Shown here piece after piece: positions 35,739 to 46,867 of a stretch of 64,000 nucleotides of DNA (the stretch's first letter is position 1; each line of letters starts with the position of its first letter). Both the position numbers and the translations under genes were made by a program. Under the pieces are notes generated by a model. The model ran no database searches, was not told the origin of the DNA, and was given only the letters and a program-made list of their open reading frames with translations. This DNA is from Ceratobasidium sp. AG-K (Eukaryota; Basidiomycota; Agaricomycetes; Cantharellales; Ceratobasidiaceae). Location of the stretch: positions 8,184,001 through 8,248,000 of the forward strand of contig JAWNGF010000001.1 of the NCBI GenBank assembly GCA_037039685.1, in the 5' to 3' direction.

Positions 35739-36497
35739 ATGGCCTCGCTCGCTACGGTCCGCACTGCGCTTGTCAGGTCGCCGCAGGTACACAAGCGCGT
35801 ATTTATCTCTGCCTTCCACACTGGTTAGCCATTTTGCATACATATGCCGGAACATTCACATGCCCACCAATATCTTGCAGCTCGTAGGAACAACGCATCG
35901 GCGAACAGCACATTAGAGGCCCTTACGACGAGCGGGAATACAAAGTACCCGTATAAGCCTGGTGGACGTGAGTGCTTCCCCGATGTACCATTTGCGATTG
36001 CTCTAAGTCCGATTCGCAGCTATTCTGAGGGGGACCGTCAATGACCCCACGCCATTTCCGCCGCCCAGTCGCATTGAAGGCTCCCACCATTGGGCTTTTG
36101 AACGTCTCCTCTCCGCGGCACTGATTCCTATGACCGTATCGGCGTTCGCTGTGTCCCCTACAGCATATCCGGTCCTTGATGGTATCCTTGCTGTGTCGCT
36201 TGTCGTCCACTCACATATTGGGGTGAGTTAGAACCAACTCGTTCCACATAATAGCTCTCATCCCCTCCATGCCTAGTTTGACTCGATGGTTGTGGATTAT
36301 CTTCACGCCCGCAAATACCCCATTATTGGTCCGATTGCGAAATGGGGTCTGCGCCTCATGACCACCGGAGTCTTGGTAGGGGTTTACCAGTTCAATACTG
36401 AGGATATTGGTACGTGCATTGTCCATGACCCGTTGCGCTCATTCTGATTAGTTATACAGGATTGACGGAGTTGGTCCGCCGTGTCTGGACCGCATAA
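35739..36497 (+). CDS. SDH4: Succinate dehydrogenase membrane anchor subunit (CybS)
   Basis: Small cytochrome b anchor of mitochondrial complex II; with SDH3 it binds heme b and ubiquinone in the inner membrane. Five exons 35739-35823, 35881-35967, 36020-36222, 36277-36409 and 36460-36497 give 181 residues with frame intact. N-terminus MASLATVRTALVRSPQVHKR fits a mitochondrial presequence. The core reads EGSHHWAFERLLSAALIPM, then AYPVLDGILAVSLVVHSHIG (heme-ligand His region), FDSMVVDYLHARKYPIIGP (quinone-site Asp-Tyr) and WGLRLMTTGVLVGVYQFNTE. It ends LTELVRRVWTA. In plant-pathogenic fungi SDH subunits are the target of carboxamide fungicides; I did not assess resistance residues. Confidence 0.93.
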
Positions 36498-36719
36498 AAT
36501 CACCAACATGTAAATTGCTGTATTAAGTGTCGTCAGTCGTTTTATGCAGGCCAGATTTCCCGCCAGTGCCTTAATCGGCCGCCTCCGCAAAAACGAGCGA
36601 AGGTTGCCTCGTCAGATCGCCATACTTACAATTGCGGTCTCAGAACCAATCAATTAATCAAGCTAACGAGTCTATGCTACATGGCCGTGGGTAACAAATG
36701 GAAGGCTTGTCGGTATGCT

Positions 36720-39700
36720 CTATTGGGTCTCAGGATCATCAAGCTGAGTTTCCCCATCGTTCGTTTCCGTCTGCGAGTTTGCCTGCGACGGACTGCCACT
36801 CTTCGATGGTAAACCAAATAGCGTAGTTTGGCGCGACGAGGGTTTCGGGGCAAATTTGGCGCCTCCTAGAGTAGTGGAGTATTAGTACACGACCATGGAT
36901 GGAAAAAATGCGATACACACGCTTGGGGCCGGCTGATTCTGCCGCATCGACCTTGTCAAAAAAGCTCGTGCTTTTTGCGGTGGGAGCCATTGCGTTGTTG
37001 TTCTTTTTCGCGAACGGATTGCCTGTCGACTTCCGAGCAAAGGGATTACCAGCTTGGATCATGCATTAGTTGAAGGTATTGCCGGCGCATGGTGATACAC
37101 TTACTAGTAGATTTAGAAGCACCGAGATTTGCGCCTGTAGTATTCTGTCTCTTGGAATCCGTAAAGCCATCATCCTCCATCTCAATATCCCATGTGTCCT
37201 CCTCTGTACGCTTTCGCTTCGCCTCAGGAGGAGCAGGTTCATCGTCAACCTGCATACTACTAGTTGGGACCGGTGAATCGTCCTTCACCATGATTGGAGT
37301 GGCTGTAGCCAACGACCGACGTGTGATCGCAGGCGGGGGCGCAAACTCGTCAAAGTACTCTTGGCGTCCGTTCCTGCGTCCACCTCCGCTAAACTGTCCA
37401 AGTTTGTTTGGAATTGCGTCGCTGGCGCGGTCCCACGACTCACGCGCCGCCGCTTCAGTCGCCCCGTCATCTTCCTCTCGCATTTCGCGAAGAGCAGCGA
37501 ATCGCTCTTGAAGCCCACGAAGATGGTAGAACTCGGCGATTTTGCTGGCTTTGTCGAGTGAAGATGTGGAGCGTAGCATACTGGCGAGGTCCATTGCACG
37601 TGCGTGATGACCAGATTTGCATGCTCCTTGGACGAGAGTGAGGACAAGTTTGTCGACGGATAGCTTGGCTCGGGTAACATCTTCGCTTTCCTCCTCTTCA
37701 TGCAGCTGCGCGTCTTGCAGCGCCGTGAGTTGAAGTAGTTCTCGGAATAGTCTGTTGGATTGTGAGCCATGTAAATGTACGGGAATGAATGGCTTACTGC
37801 TCCTCCTGGTCGCCACTTTCTTGCTCAGCAATCAGAAGAGGCGTTCGCACCTCGAGGTCCTGCACCAGAGGTCTCGGGAAACCGGGCTCTGTTTCTCGGC
37901 CCTACGAAATTATTGTTAAACTGCATCCAGATCACGGTGCTGTCGTGTATGTACCTTGAGAATGATACAATTGAACTGTGAACTCGATAATCCAACTGGC
38001 CAATAAGTCTCATCCTTGCCCACCCGTCTCGCCAAGGTGCTTGAGTCAAGAATAGGAACCCAACGAGCTTGGGTGGGTCGCCTATACCGGTCAAGAATAT
38101 ACAAAACCCCCGCTGAATCGGCCATTGCCGGCGCCTGTGAAAATGTAAATAAATGCGCCCAGGAATGAGCAACGACAAACTTACGCCTTCAAGTGTAACT
38201 CCAATCCATTGAAGCGTCTCGCCTTTAGGCACAGGCAAACGACCTTCTTGAACGAGATCAAAACCATCAACAGCAACCAAAGAGTACCGTAAATTTTGGC
38301 AGCCTAGTGGTGATACCCTCGTCATTTAAAATCCATGCCATCGTACGCATACACCCACCGTCCAAGCTCGTCCCGCCTTCGCGATGGACGATAAATATCC
38401 ACTCGTTTCCTCCTACCATCGAGACAATGTCCCCAGCAGCACTCATAATGTACTCTTGGACACCTCCCCCGCTGATAAACCGAATGTAGCCCTTGTTGGT
38501 TGCTGCAGCGACCATTCCAAAGCCCTCGTACTTTCCTCCGCTAAAGTCACAGCGTGAGTATGGTAGGGAGATTCTCCAAGTGCACCTAGATACCTCATCT
38601 GAATCATTCGCGCGGAAGGCGTCCCCCCGACAGCCAACGCAATGACATGTTCTCCCTCTGGGAGCTTGAACTGCCACTGGGAGCTCGGAGACCATTCCGA
38701 GTAGGGCCGGTATTCGATCATGGCGAGGTGTCCGTTATCGGGAGGGCACGCAAAAGCCACACCAAACTCCCCTGTACGATTTTAGGTTTGGTTTAATATG
38801 TACGGAATGGATACAGCTGAACATACCGAGGCTCGCCAAATCAAACCTGTTCAGGTCTTGAAAATGTGTGTTTTGGTGAGATGAGCGATCATGGAACTCT
38901 ACATTGATCACGTAGTGAACATCAAGGTTCGTGCATTCAATCACCCCCTTCATATTGTACGCTATAATATCAACGCATAAATCATAATAAACTGAGAGGT
39001 AACTGACAAAGCCAACTGACCCATATAACGCTTCTTATTCCTAAACGCAGTCGACCCAGGCTGGAACGGAGGCTGAGCCTTGGTAATATTCACCATCTCT
39101 CGAATGCCCTTGTCCCCACCGCTCCGACGGCTACTCGATTTTTCCTTCTTCCTCTCCACTGGTGCTTCGAGATGATCACCGTCTCCAATGTCATCTACAA
39201 TCCAGTCGTCGCCATAGTCTTCACCAATTCCCAAGTCATTATCGTCGACAGCGGCGAGAATATCGGATTTGGATGTGGTGGCCGGTTTAGGAGCTACAGT
39301 CGTGCGGGTCGATGAAGGATGAGGGTGGGATGCAGGAACTGGAGTGCTCCATTGCTGCAACATTCCTTGAATCATCCATGCAAGCATGTTTTTCTGGGGG
39401 TGGAATCCAATTGCAGTAACGGGCTGTTTCTGCTGCCCACTCGGCGCGCTGTCCATGGATTCAGTACATGTCTTTGGTCACGTATTGATAACCATCGATG
39501 TACGAACCTCCACTTTGGCTTCTTGTCGAGCAAATCCCAAACAATTACTTTGCCATCTGTTCCGCCCGAAGCCAAGTATGAACCATTGGGGGAGAATGTT
39601 AGCGCGGTAGCCACCTGGAATTGATAGTTCAGTATTCGTGTGGCGGATTCAGTAACCTACATACGCTATTGTGGCCGTTTTGAAGGGTATTAGTCTTACT

Positions 39701-40682
39701 CCAGGTACTCGAGGAAACAAAGATGATGTCTACACAAGTTTCAATACGATTTCCCGGACATTGAAGATAAAACCCCACCATGGGCCGCTGAAACTGTCGC
39801 GAAATATGTGCCAGACGGGTGCCAGACCGCTGAACTGGTATGCTGGAACTCCGGAGACCTTGGAGAGCATTAGACCAACAATGGACCCTTGGGTATGTAC
39901 GTACTCGGAGTCCCCGACCGCTGGTATTAAATGTTCGATAACTTTTAGTTGAGATGGCTGAGACGGATCCTTGACGTCCCAGACAATTATTTGGCCGTCC
40001 TGGCCACTTGTTGTCTATAGATATTTAGTATTACCCAGAGGCAATACAGTGTGTACTTACGAGATACCTCCCCTTGGGATCCCACGTCACTGATCGCACG
40101 CCTTTTTTGTGACCATCCAATAATGCCACCCGAGACGTCGTAGTGGTGTTTATTATTTTGACGGTCGTATCTCTGGGAACAAATGCATTCGAATTACATT
40201 ACCATCAGTAGCCACACTCCACTTACTCTGTGCAAACAGCAAGCCATTGGTTATCCGGGCTAAGAGCAATGCACCGAACGCATAGTCCAGCAGCCTCGGT
40301 AACGAGATCCGTAAATTCATTGGCCGCGTCATAATGTCGGACAGAAGAGTCCTTCGATGCAGTGTAGCATGAAGAATCCTACTCACGATCAATCAGTAAT
40401 CTCACAACAGAGCCGGTTTTCAACTGACCGAGCACGCAATGGACATGACATCCAACGCCGCCTCGCCAAGCACATGAGGCTCCTGCTCGGCGCCGAGGGC
40501 CGTGTCCCATACTCGAACGAGGCTGTCATTCCCACCAGTGTATAGCCTCCTGCAGCAGTTTATTCAGATACATCGGCAAGAGCCTGCGGAGAGCAGTGTA
40601 CGCACTTGCCATCCCGAGAGAAACAAAGCGTGGCAAACCCAGCGTCGTGGGCCTGGTTGGAGGTTATTCGAGGTTCGGACAT
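36720..40682 (-). CDS. CTF4: Replisome adaptor Ctf4/AND-1 (WDHD1, Mcl1)
   Basis: Trimeric hub linking CMG helicase, Pol alpha and cohesion factors at replication forks. Starts MSEPRITSNQAHDAGFATLC; N-terminal WD40 repeats include YTGGNDSLVRVWDTALGAE and SPNGSYLASGGTDGKVIVWD. A linker follows with acidic GIGEDYGDDWIVDDIGDGD and basic ERKKEKSSSRRSGG. The SepB-type second propeller spans about 38.9-37.8 kb (SEWSPSSQWQFKLPEGEHV; GNEWIFIVHREGGTSLDGG; GETLQWIGVTLEGVSLS). The helical domain has KLVLTLVQGACKSGHHARAM and FYHLRGLQERFAALREMREE. The C-terminus has SFFDKVDA and a QTTLFGLP motif, then ends DDPETQ. No HMG box, as in other fungi. About 18 exons; fine exon ends were not all checked. Confidence 0.9.
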
Positions 40683-40931
40683 GACGACAAGTTACTTCGG
40701 CGCGATTAACCTGCTCCGATATTGTCTTGCACTGAGAGATACGGTTATGAAAGAGTCTTCTCTGTCGCGTCGCGCGTAACACCACGAGCACCGCCCTTCC
40801 ACGTGACTTGGGCTGCGGCTTGAAGATGTCATATTTGTCATGTTACCATTCGGGTGGATTTTGCTTCGCTCATAAGTCGGGTTTTCACACCCCAACTTGC
40901 TCATCGTCCTCTCCACTTTAATCCCTTCGCC

Positions 40932-41718
40932 ATGTTCGCCCGCATCTTTGTCCTCCTCGCATTTGCCTCTGCTTTCCTCGCTGTTTTGGCATCTCCCGGT
41001 GCTCTGCCTATCCGGAACGAGAAGCGGCAAAACCGTACGTACACTCGACAAATACCATCATAACGTACACTAACGTAGCTGCCCCGTATAGCTCTCGAAA
41101 GTGCCCTGAGCTCACTCGTCTCCGAAGGTATGAGTTTCAGAGTTCGAGTAACATTCGCATGATCTAAACTGTTTCTGCCTGTAGGCTCCACTGCATTCGA
41201 AGGAGCAACCAGCGCCGCAGGTAGTGCAATCAGCGTGGCAACAAGCGTCGCTGGGAGCGCTATCAGTGAAGGTGCGAGTGTTGTCAGCAACGCATACACT
41301 TCTGTAACTGGTAAGCGAAACTGCACTAAATCATCTGATCGAGACATTGACTTGAGTCATGACAGCGGCTGGAGGATCTGCGTACACGTTTGTTACTGCA
41401 CAAGGTATTCGGCTCTACGCTCACCCCTTGGACATGGGCTAACTTTCCCTAAAAAGGCACCTACTACTCGGTCGCTACCAATGCTGCTGGCTCCGCGTAC
41501 TCGGTCGCTCTCTCTGCTGCCGCTAGTGCGACTAGCCGGGCACTCGAGTACGTCATCACAACAAGTAGTCATGCAAACTGATCTAACCTGACTTTACCTA
41601 TAGAAGCAACGCCGCCACTCACGGACGCATTGCTGAAGGCTTCATGGCATTCCCTCTCCTCACTACTCTCGTTACTGTGATCGGTGGTATCTTTATTGGA
41701 GCCGTGGCGGTGTTCTAA
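40932..41718 (+). CDS. Small Ala/Ser-rich secreted, probably GPI-anchored protein
   Basis: 169 residues in six exons (40932-41034, 41092-41127, 41185-41310, 41366-41404, 41457-41547, 41604-41718; total divisible by three). The N-terminus MFARIFVLLAFASAFLAVLA is a clear signal peptide. The body repeats AGSAIS/AGSAYSV-type units rich in Ala, Ser, Gly, Val and Thr. The C-terminus ATHGRIAEGFMAFPLLTTLV then TVIGGIFIGAVAVF is hydrophobic and fits a GPI signal or a TM anchor. No family recognised; a wall- or surface-associated role is inferred from architecture. Divergent from CTF4, 250 bp apart. Confidence 0.75.
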
Positions 41719-41999
41719 GATATCACGCCCACACACCATCTGTATACCCCACTTGGTCTCATTCTCGTTTTGGACGTTTAAACGGCGCGAGCTGTTCCAT
41801 ACCACTGCCTCCCAATAATTAGAAATACATTCTGTTACCTTGATCTTACAGTGGCTCGGCCCGAGTCTTGAGCGCTTGTCAAAGTGAACCGCATGACGGA
41901 AAGCTCACGTGGGCTGGCGAGCGCGGTCCCTGATCGGCTTGCGCCCCTCAAGACAGATACCACATTCCACCACATCCCCGAGCATATCCCTAAACGACC

Positions 42000-42436
42000 A
42001 TGGGCAACGTCTGCGGTGGCACCAAGGCCCTCAACGACCCCCCTACACATTACCGTCTAGGCTCCATCTCCGAAACTCCCAATCCACCAACGGGCAACAA
42101 CGTTCAAGCACCCCCACCGGCAGCTCAACAGTCTCGGTCATCTGCACCTAAAAAGAGCGCAAATTCCGAAATGGATAGGGAGCAGAGAGCACAAGCAGCT
42201 GAGGAGCGAGCCAAAGCTGTGAGTTTAATGTTGAAATGAGTTGCACTGTGCTAACTGGCGCTCAGGCTGCGGCTCGTGGGACACATGCTTCAAACCCCAA
42301 ACGAGCACAACTTGCGGCCCAGATCAACAAGCCTGTTCCACCGCCAACTCAAAGGGACGACGATGAGCCTTTGAGGGTAAGTTGATGCTCTTGCCAATTA
42401 TAGTTGGTAGCTAACACAGACTTTCAGTGGGATTGA
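42000..42436 (+). CDS. SVIP-like small VCP/Cdc48-interacting protein
   Basis: 112 residues in three exons (42000-42218, 42266-42376, 42428-42436). It starts MGNVCGGTKAL, with Gly2 and a nearby Cys as in N-myristoylated, palmitoylated proteins. The middle has the helical segment REQRAQAAEERAKAAAARGT, which fits the VCP-interacting motif (VIM) of SVIP (Arg, Ala-Ala, Arg pattern). The end PLRWD echoes the LRW ending of animal SVIP. SVIP binds p97/VCP and inhibits ER-associated degradation in animals; equivalent function here is inferred. The last exon codes only Trp-Asp-stop. Confidence 0.7.
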
Positions 42437-42882
42437 ACACCCTATTGATGTGCCTTGTACTTCGCTTTGTATACCCTCCCGCTCTCTTTTGGAACACAGA
42501 TGTCCCATACTTTTATACTTTTATATCTTAATGGTCGATGTTGGATTAGTTACCGTGCCGTGAGGTGACAACTGGCCAAGAAATCTCGTCATTCTGCGGA
42601 CACAGACTGGTAAATGGTCGCCCAAATCGACTCGCCTGCTCACAATCAAATATTCAATGAATGCCATCTCCGCACGTTGCGACGATCATTCCAAGAACCG
42701 AAGAACATAAAAACGATGCTAAATCAGGACTTTGTATACTGATTACGGCGTTTATTTTCATCGAGTCGGCGTTAAGAACGTCATTCCATTACACACGCCA
42801 CGGCCAATAACCCAGCTTGCGCCTCGAGACCCCAATACACTTTGCTTCCCTCCACCATCTCGCATCTCAAAACTTCACTTCG
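42437..42882. other. Intergenic gap, SVIP-like to Pro-rich gene
   Basis: This is the 3' flank of the SVIP-like gene and the promoter of the next gene. No gene seen. Confidence 0.5.
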
Positions 42883-44902
42883 ATGGGGCGACCATTATGG
42901 CTGCACATCAGCGCACTCAGTCCCGATGAATACGAGGCCTTCCCCCCTGCACTCGAGGACATTGCGACCATCGGCCAGGATGTCGACGGCGCAAAAGACG
43001 ACTGGGAATCGAGGAGTGTATCAGTACTAGTAGCCAAGGGGTGGATGAAGGGCAGGTACCGTGACCAGGTCGACGGAGACGTTGTAGACAAGGTCCGTAT
43101 TTACGCAAATGCTCCACAACGCGGTGTGCTCATTGTCGTCAATTTGCGTGCACGTGTGCGTTGGTTAGATCCTGCGCTACTTTTACCCCAATTTGAGTCA
43201 GAAGGATGCGCTCTCTGCTGGACAGTTTTTCGCTGCTTTGCGCCTAGTGTCTCACGCTCAGCGAGGGCACACACCTGAGAAATCCCTAGTTTTCATTCAG
43301 GGTGCGCGTATTGATTCATTATAGTGAACGCCCCTGACATTGTTTTCAGCTCGACTCGCAAATGAATCTACAGGACGCACGTCGCCTCACAAGGCCAAGT
43401 CGCTACACAATCTTCGTTCACTTCCTCCGGCTCCCATCCGGCCTTCACCTGTTCGGCCCCTCCAGCTTTCACCAGACGATGCTGCTGCAGGCACCGACGA
43501 CCGCCATACTCCCTCATCGCTCAATCCCTCGCCAGTCCGAACAGAGCTCCCCAAGTCGGCTCCCGCAATTCCCTCGTCCAACCCATTTAGGCGGACAATG
43601 TCTACCCCTGGCGACACAACACCCAACCACACAGATGCCCACCCTCCTTTGCCCAACTTTAACCCAGCTCTAGTGGCCGAAGCACTTGCACCGAGCTCGG
43701 CCGTTGCCGACGACGATGCGAGCCCCATCCACGAGCGGACTCCGACCGGAATATCACGCTCTATGAGCACGAAAACCGTGCCCGAGTCGCCTTCCAATCC
43801 GTTCCGCCGAGCTTCCCACTCTCCAGCTCCCCCTCCCGTCAGATCCGCGTCACCACCGTTGCCACCCCGTCGCCCGCCCCTACCACCCAGAAATGAGACC
43901 ACTCAACCTATGTTGCCACCGCCACGGCATCCCCAGCAACCGGCGAAACCGCCCAAGCCGTCGACATCATCCAAGCCCAAGACTGCGCTGATGCCTGCGG
44001 GTGGGACCCCATCCGAACTCATCAAGCAGTCACTGCGCGCCGCAAAGGGAGCACAGCGCGCAAATGAGATGAGCCTGGAGAAGCAACGGACGTGGGAAGT
44101 GATAAAGAGCAGTACACACCAGTCGGGACCTGGATCTAACCCCCAAAGCGGAGGGGTTGCACAGGCTCTTGCACAGCTGACTGCGTCAAACCTTCGGACG
44201 CTTCCGCAGACTCCTGTGGCAGCTTATCCACCTGGTCCATCTACCACTATCTCATCTCTCGACCGCGTCGCGACGGCCCGTCCGGACCCGATTCAAACGT
44301 TGCCGCCCCTACCACCTAAGCCAGCGTCTCATCATGGTCATGCGCGAACCACAAGTACTTCGCAGCGATCCGGGGACTCTACGCCCTCACGACCCACGCG
44401 CTCAAAGAGTTTGCACCATTCGCCTAGTCAAACACCGCCCCACGATTCGCCCATTCAACCTCCTCCGAGGCGGCGCCCCGAGAGTATTCAGTACACAGGG
44501 GCAGGTGGACAGAAACCTCGTGCCGCATCTCCTTCGCCCACGACGACTACGGCGTCCCTATCACGCCGCGCTTCGTTGGCGCGTTCGCAGACTTTGTATG
44601 ATGAGGTTCGTCGCCGTGCAGGAGAGCTCGAGCCTCGTTTGGATGCGGTGCGGGCTAAAGCCGAGGGAAAGCTTGCGAGCCGCGGCTATGTGACCAGACG
44701 TGGGTTGGGAGAGCAGGGGGAGCCATTGGTAGACTTGGACGACGGAAGTACGGTCGATGGTGATATGGATTTCAGGGAATGGGATCGCGAAGACGACACG
44801 GTTCGGCGGTTCCGCTCGAGTCCTTCGCATGGACCCGACGTCGATCACGACATGCCGACGTCTGACCACGGCTCAAATGGATGGCGACCGCTTCCGGGCT
44901 GA
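42883..44902 (+). CDS. Proline-rich adaptor-like protein with EH-like N-terminus
   Basis: 631 residues in three exons (42883-43092, 43169-43301, 43350-44902). The first about 110 residues are ordered: MGRPLWLHISALSPDEYEAF, then ILRYFYPNLSQKDALSAGQF and FAALRLVSHAQRG, resembling the second half of an EH domain (helix, short strand, F/AALRLV). The rest is low complexity with many SH3-type Pro motifs (PPLPPRRPPLPPR, PPPRHPQQPAKPPKP) and repeated NPFRR. A short helix, RRRAGELEPRLDAVRAKAEG, lies near the end. An endocytic or actin-scaffold role is inferred from architecture only; the EH assignment is tentative. Confidence 0.75.
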
Positions 44903-45364
44903 TCAACGATGATTCACGACTTTGTTATTTCGGCATGTTTGATATGTATTTATAACGACATTATGACTATCTTCGCGAGGTTCCACATTCAAAAGCCAAG
45001 TTGTATGCATCTGGGAGCGATTTGTAACAGTTTCATCCGGTAACCTTGGCCGGTAAGCCCTCGGTGCTGCCAACCTTATTGTGGCTCCAGGCATCAGGCA
45101 GCTCGAATCCCGCGCGCACCGCGCCCAAAAGTAGGCCACCGAACCCGTTCGCAGAGATGATCCGCAGCCAATGGCATCAACGTAAGGCTCGGCATCGGCA
45201 ATAAAATGCAGTGAGCGTGCTACAATAGGTAACGTATAGCACCGCCCCACTCTTGCCTCACAACGGCTATAAGATGCTAGCTTTGGGGCGCAAGCTCCCA
45301 TTCCTCCCCTCCGCGGCCTCGTCGCATATTTTCTCCCCTACCTCTACCGCTAGCACTCAACATC
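44903..45364. other. Intergenic gap before the Cys-tailed gene
   Basis: No gene seen; contains the promoter of the next plus-strand gene. Confidence 0.5.
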
Positions 45365-45765
45365 ATGGGTTTCGGAGAGAAGCACAACCAGCCTCAGTAT
45401 TACCCCCCGCCACCTCAACAGGCGCATTACGGCCGTGAGTTTTGGTTTACATTGCCATAATTAATAAGTTCGTTCTGATAACGTGATGTAGATCACCCCG
45501 GACACCACCAACAATACCAGCCTCAAGCTCAACCGCAGATGGTATACGTCCAACGCCCTCCGGAGCGCAATAGCAGCAGCGGGTGTGGGGTGTGCTGTGC
45601 CTGGTGAGTGACGTGGACTGCTCGTCACTATTGTCATACTAACAGTTTCCTTTTATAGCTGTGCTGGTTGCTCAGCAGCCCTTGTAAGTTAGCTTCTATC
45701 GAGTTGTTCTACTGATGTTGACGACCGCTCCTTTGTAGTGCTGTTGCCCATGCCTAGTGTGCTAA
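45365..45765 (+). CDS. Small cysteine-tailed protein (CYSTM-like)
   Basis: 77 residues in four exons (45365-45434, 45492-45603, 45659-45683, 45739-45765; total divisible by three). MGFGEKHNQPQYYPPPPQQ opens a Tyr/Pro/Gln/His-rich head. The C-terminal third is packed with cysteines: GCGVCCACCAGCSAALCCCP and the end CLVC. The layout (Pro/Gln-rich head, short Cys-rich membrane tail) matches the CYSTM group of stress-related membrane peptides. Assignment is by architecture; the two smallest exons are supported by good GT..AG sites and by the frame. Confidence 0.65.
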
Positions 45766-46867
45766 ATTGCTCGATTCTATGCGATGATCTGTATTTGTTC
45801 ATGCACGATGTTACCCGGGAACGACCTACGACAGTCAGCCCATTTCTTGTATTCGCCGTCCTTATGTACTCTGTAGCTCCATTCATTTGGGTTTATGTGA
45901 CACTTTGACTATTAAAATAGTTAGTGCGCCATGATTGAGTGAATTAGGACACGAAATGGGCGTGGGCGCAAGTGCCACTACCGATTCGATAAGTGTGGGG
46001 CCGTTCCCCAAACGCCGGGCGCTTGAGTGGTGAATTGTGCCGCCGTCCCCAAGATGGTTGTCCTGGTAGAGCATTGCACCAGTTGCCAATCCACATCACG
46101 TCGACTATTCGTTTTAACCAAGGTGAAAGACACAGAATCCCTGGGATTCTCACGCAACATCATTCATTCGCCCACACAGCACCAACTCTGGATACCTGGC
46201 AAGAGGCGAGATGTAATGTGCTTTGCTGATCCTTGGTGGTATACAATAATCTTGTGTCAGATACACTCGGCGGTGACACAACGTCTGTACGTATTTATCG
46301 CCATTGGATAGATCCCACCAGGGAAGGGCGCCCGGTCTAACGGCGGTAAGGTTTTGATGTCCGCTTCGAGCTCGAGGCCACAATGCGGATTCCATGCAGG
46401 AAGTGAGGTGAGATGCGCATAGCGTTGCCGGAGAGAATTTGAATTACTGCTCGTCTGTCTGGATAGAAATGTATGTATGCGCCAGTTCTACCCGGTTCGA
46501 GTCTGGTGGTGCTTGTTCGGACGAGCAGCTTTTGAAATACTTTCCTCGGCCTAGGTGATTTTAATCAAGAGAAAATCCTATGGGGCAGTAGGCGGCAGCC
46601 ACTCTGATCTTGTAAGCACCGGATCAAGTGTTTATGGCAATAGGGCTTGGGGTTATAGTTTTCTATTAGACGCCTGGTCATAAAACAGGACCTGGTGTTA
46701 GCGGCAAATCAAGCGCTAGCCATCTGTGCCGTTATCTATAAAATACTGTCCCTGCTCTTCTGACTTCCTTCAACCACTCAATATCTGACTACGGATTGCT
46801 GTGCTTCATTACTTATTGTGTTTGTGCATACTCCCGGATTCTCGTTCGCCGTTGATCGCTTGCCAGG
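45766..46867. other. 1.1-kb intergenic region
   Basis: No gene recognised on either strand; the open frames are short and unstructured. The right end is the promoter of the EF-hand gene. Confidence 0.5.
46737..46745 (+). promoter_or_regulatory. Probable TATA box of the EF-hand gene
   Basis: TATAAAATA about 130 bp before the ATG at 46868, followed by a pyrimidine-rich stretch. Confidence 0.5.

Noticed and set aside
35540..35821. Minus-strand frame of 93 residues over the SDH4 start
   Set aside because: It overlaps SDH4 exon 1, which is supported by the full five-exon protein.
43387..43902. Minus-strand frame of 171 residues
   Set aside because: Antisense shadow of the Pro/Ser-rich protein; its Gly/Arg-rich text mirrors Pro/Ser codons.
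46480..46530. Possible tRNA B box (CGGTTCGAGTC)
   Set aside because: The flanking bases do not form a T stem, and no acceptor or anticodon arm is present.
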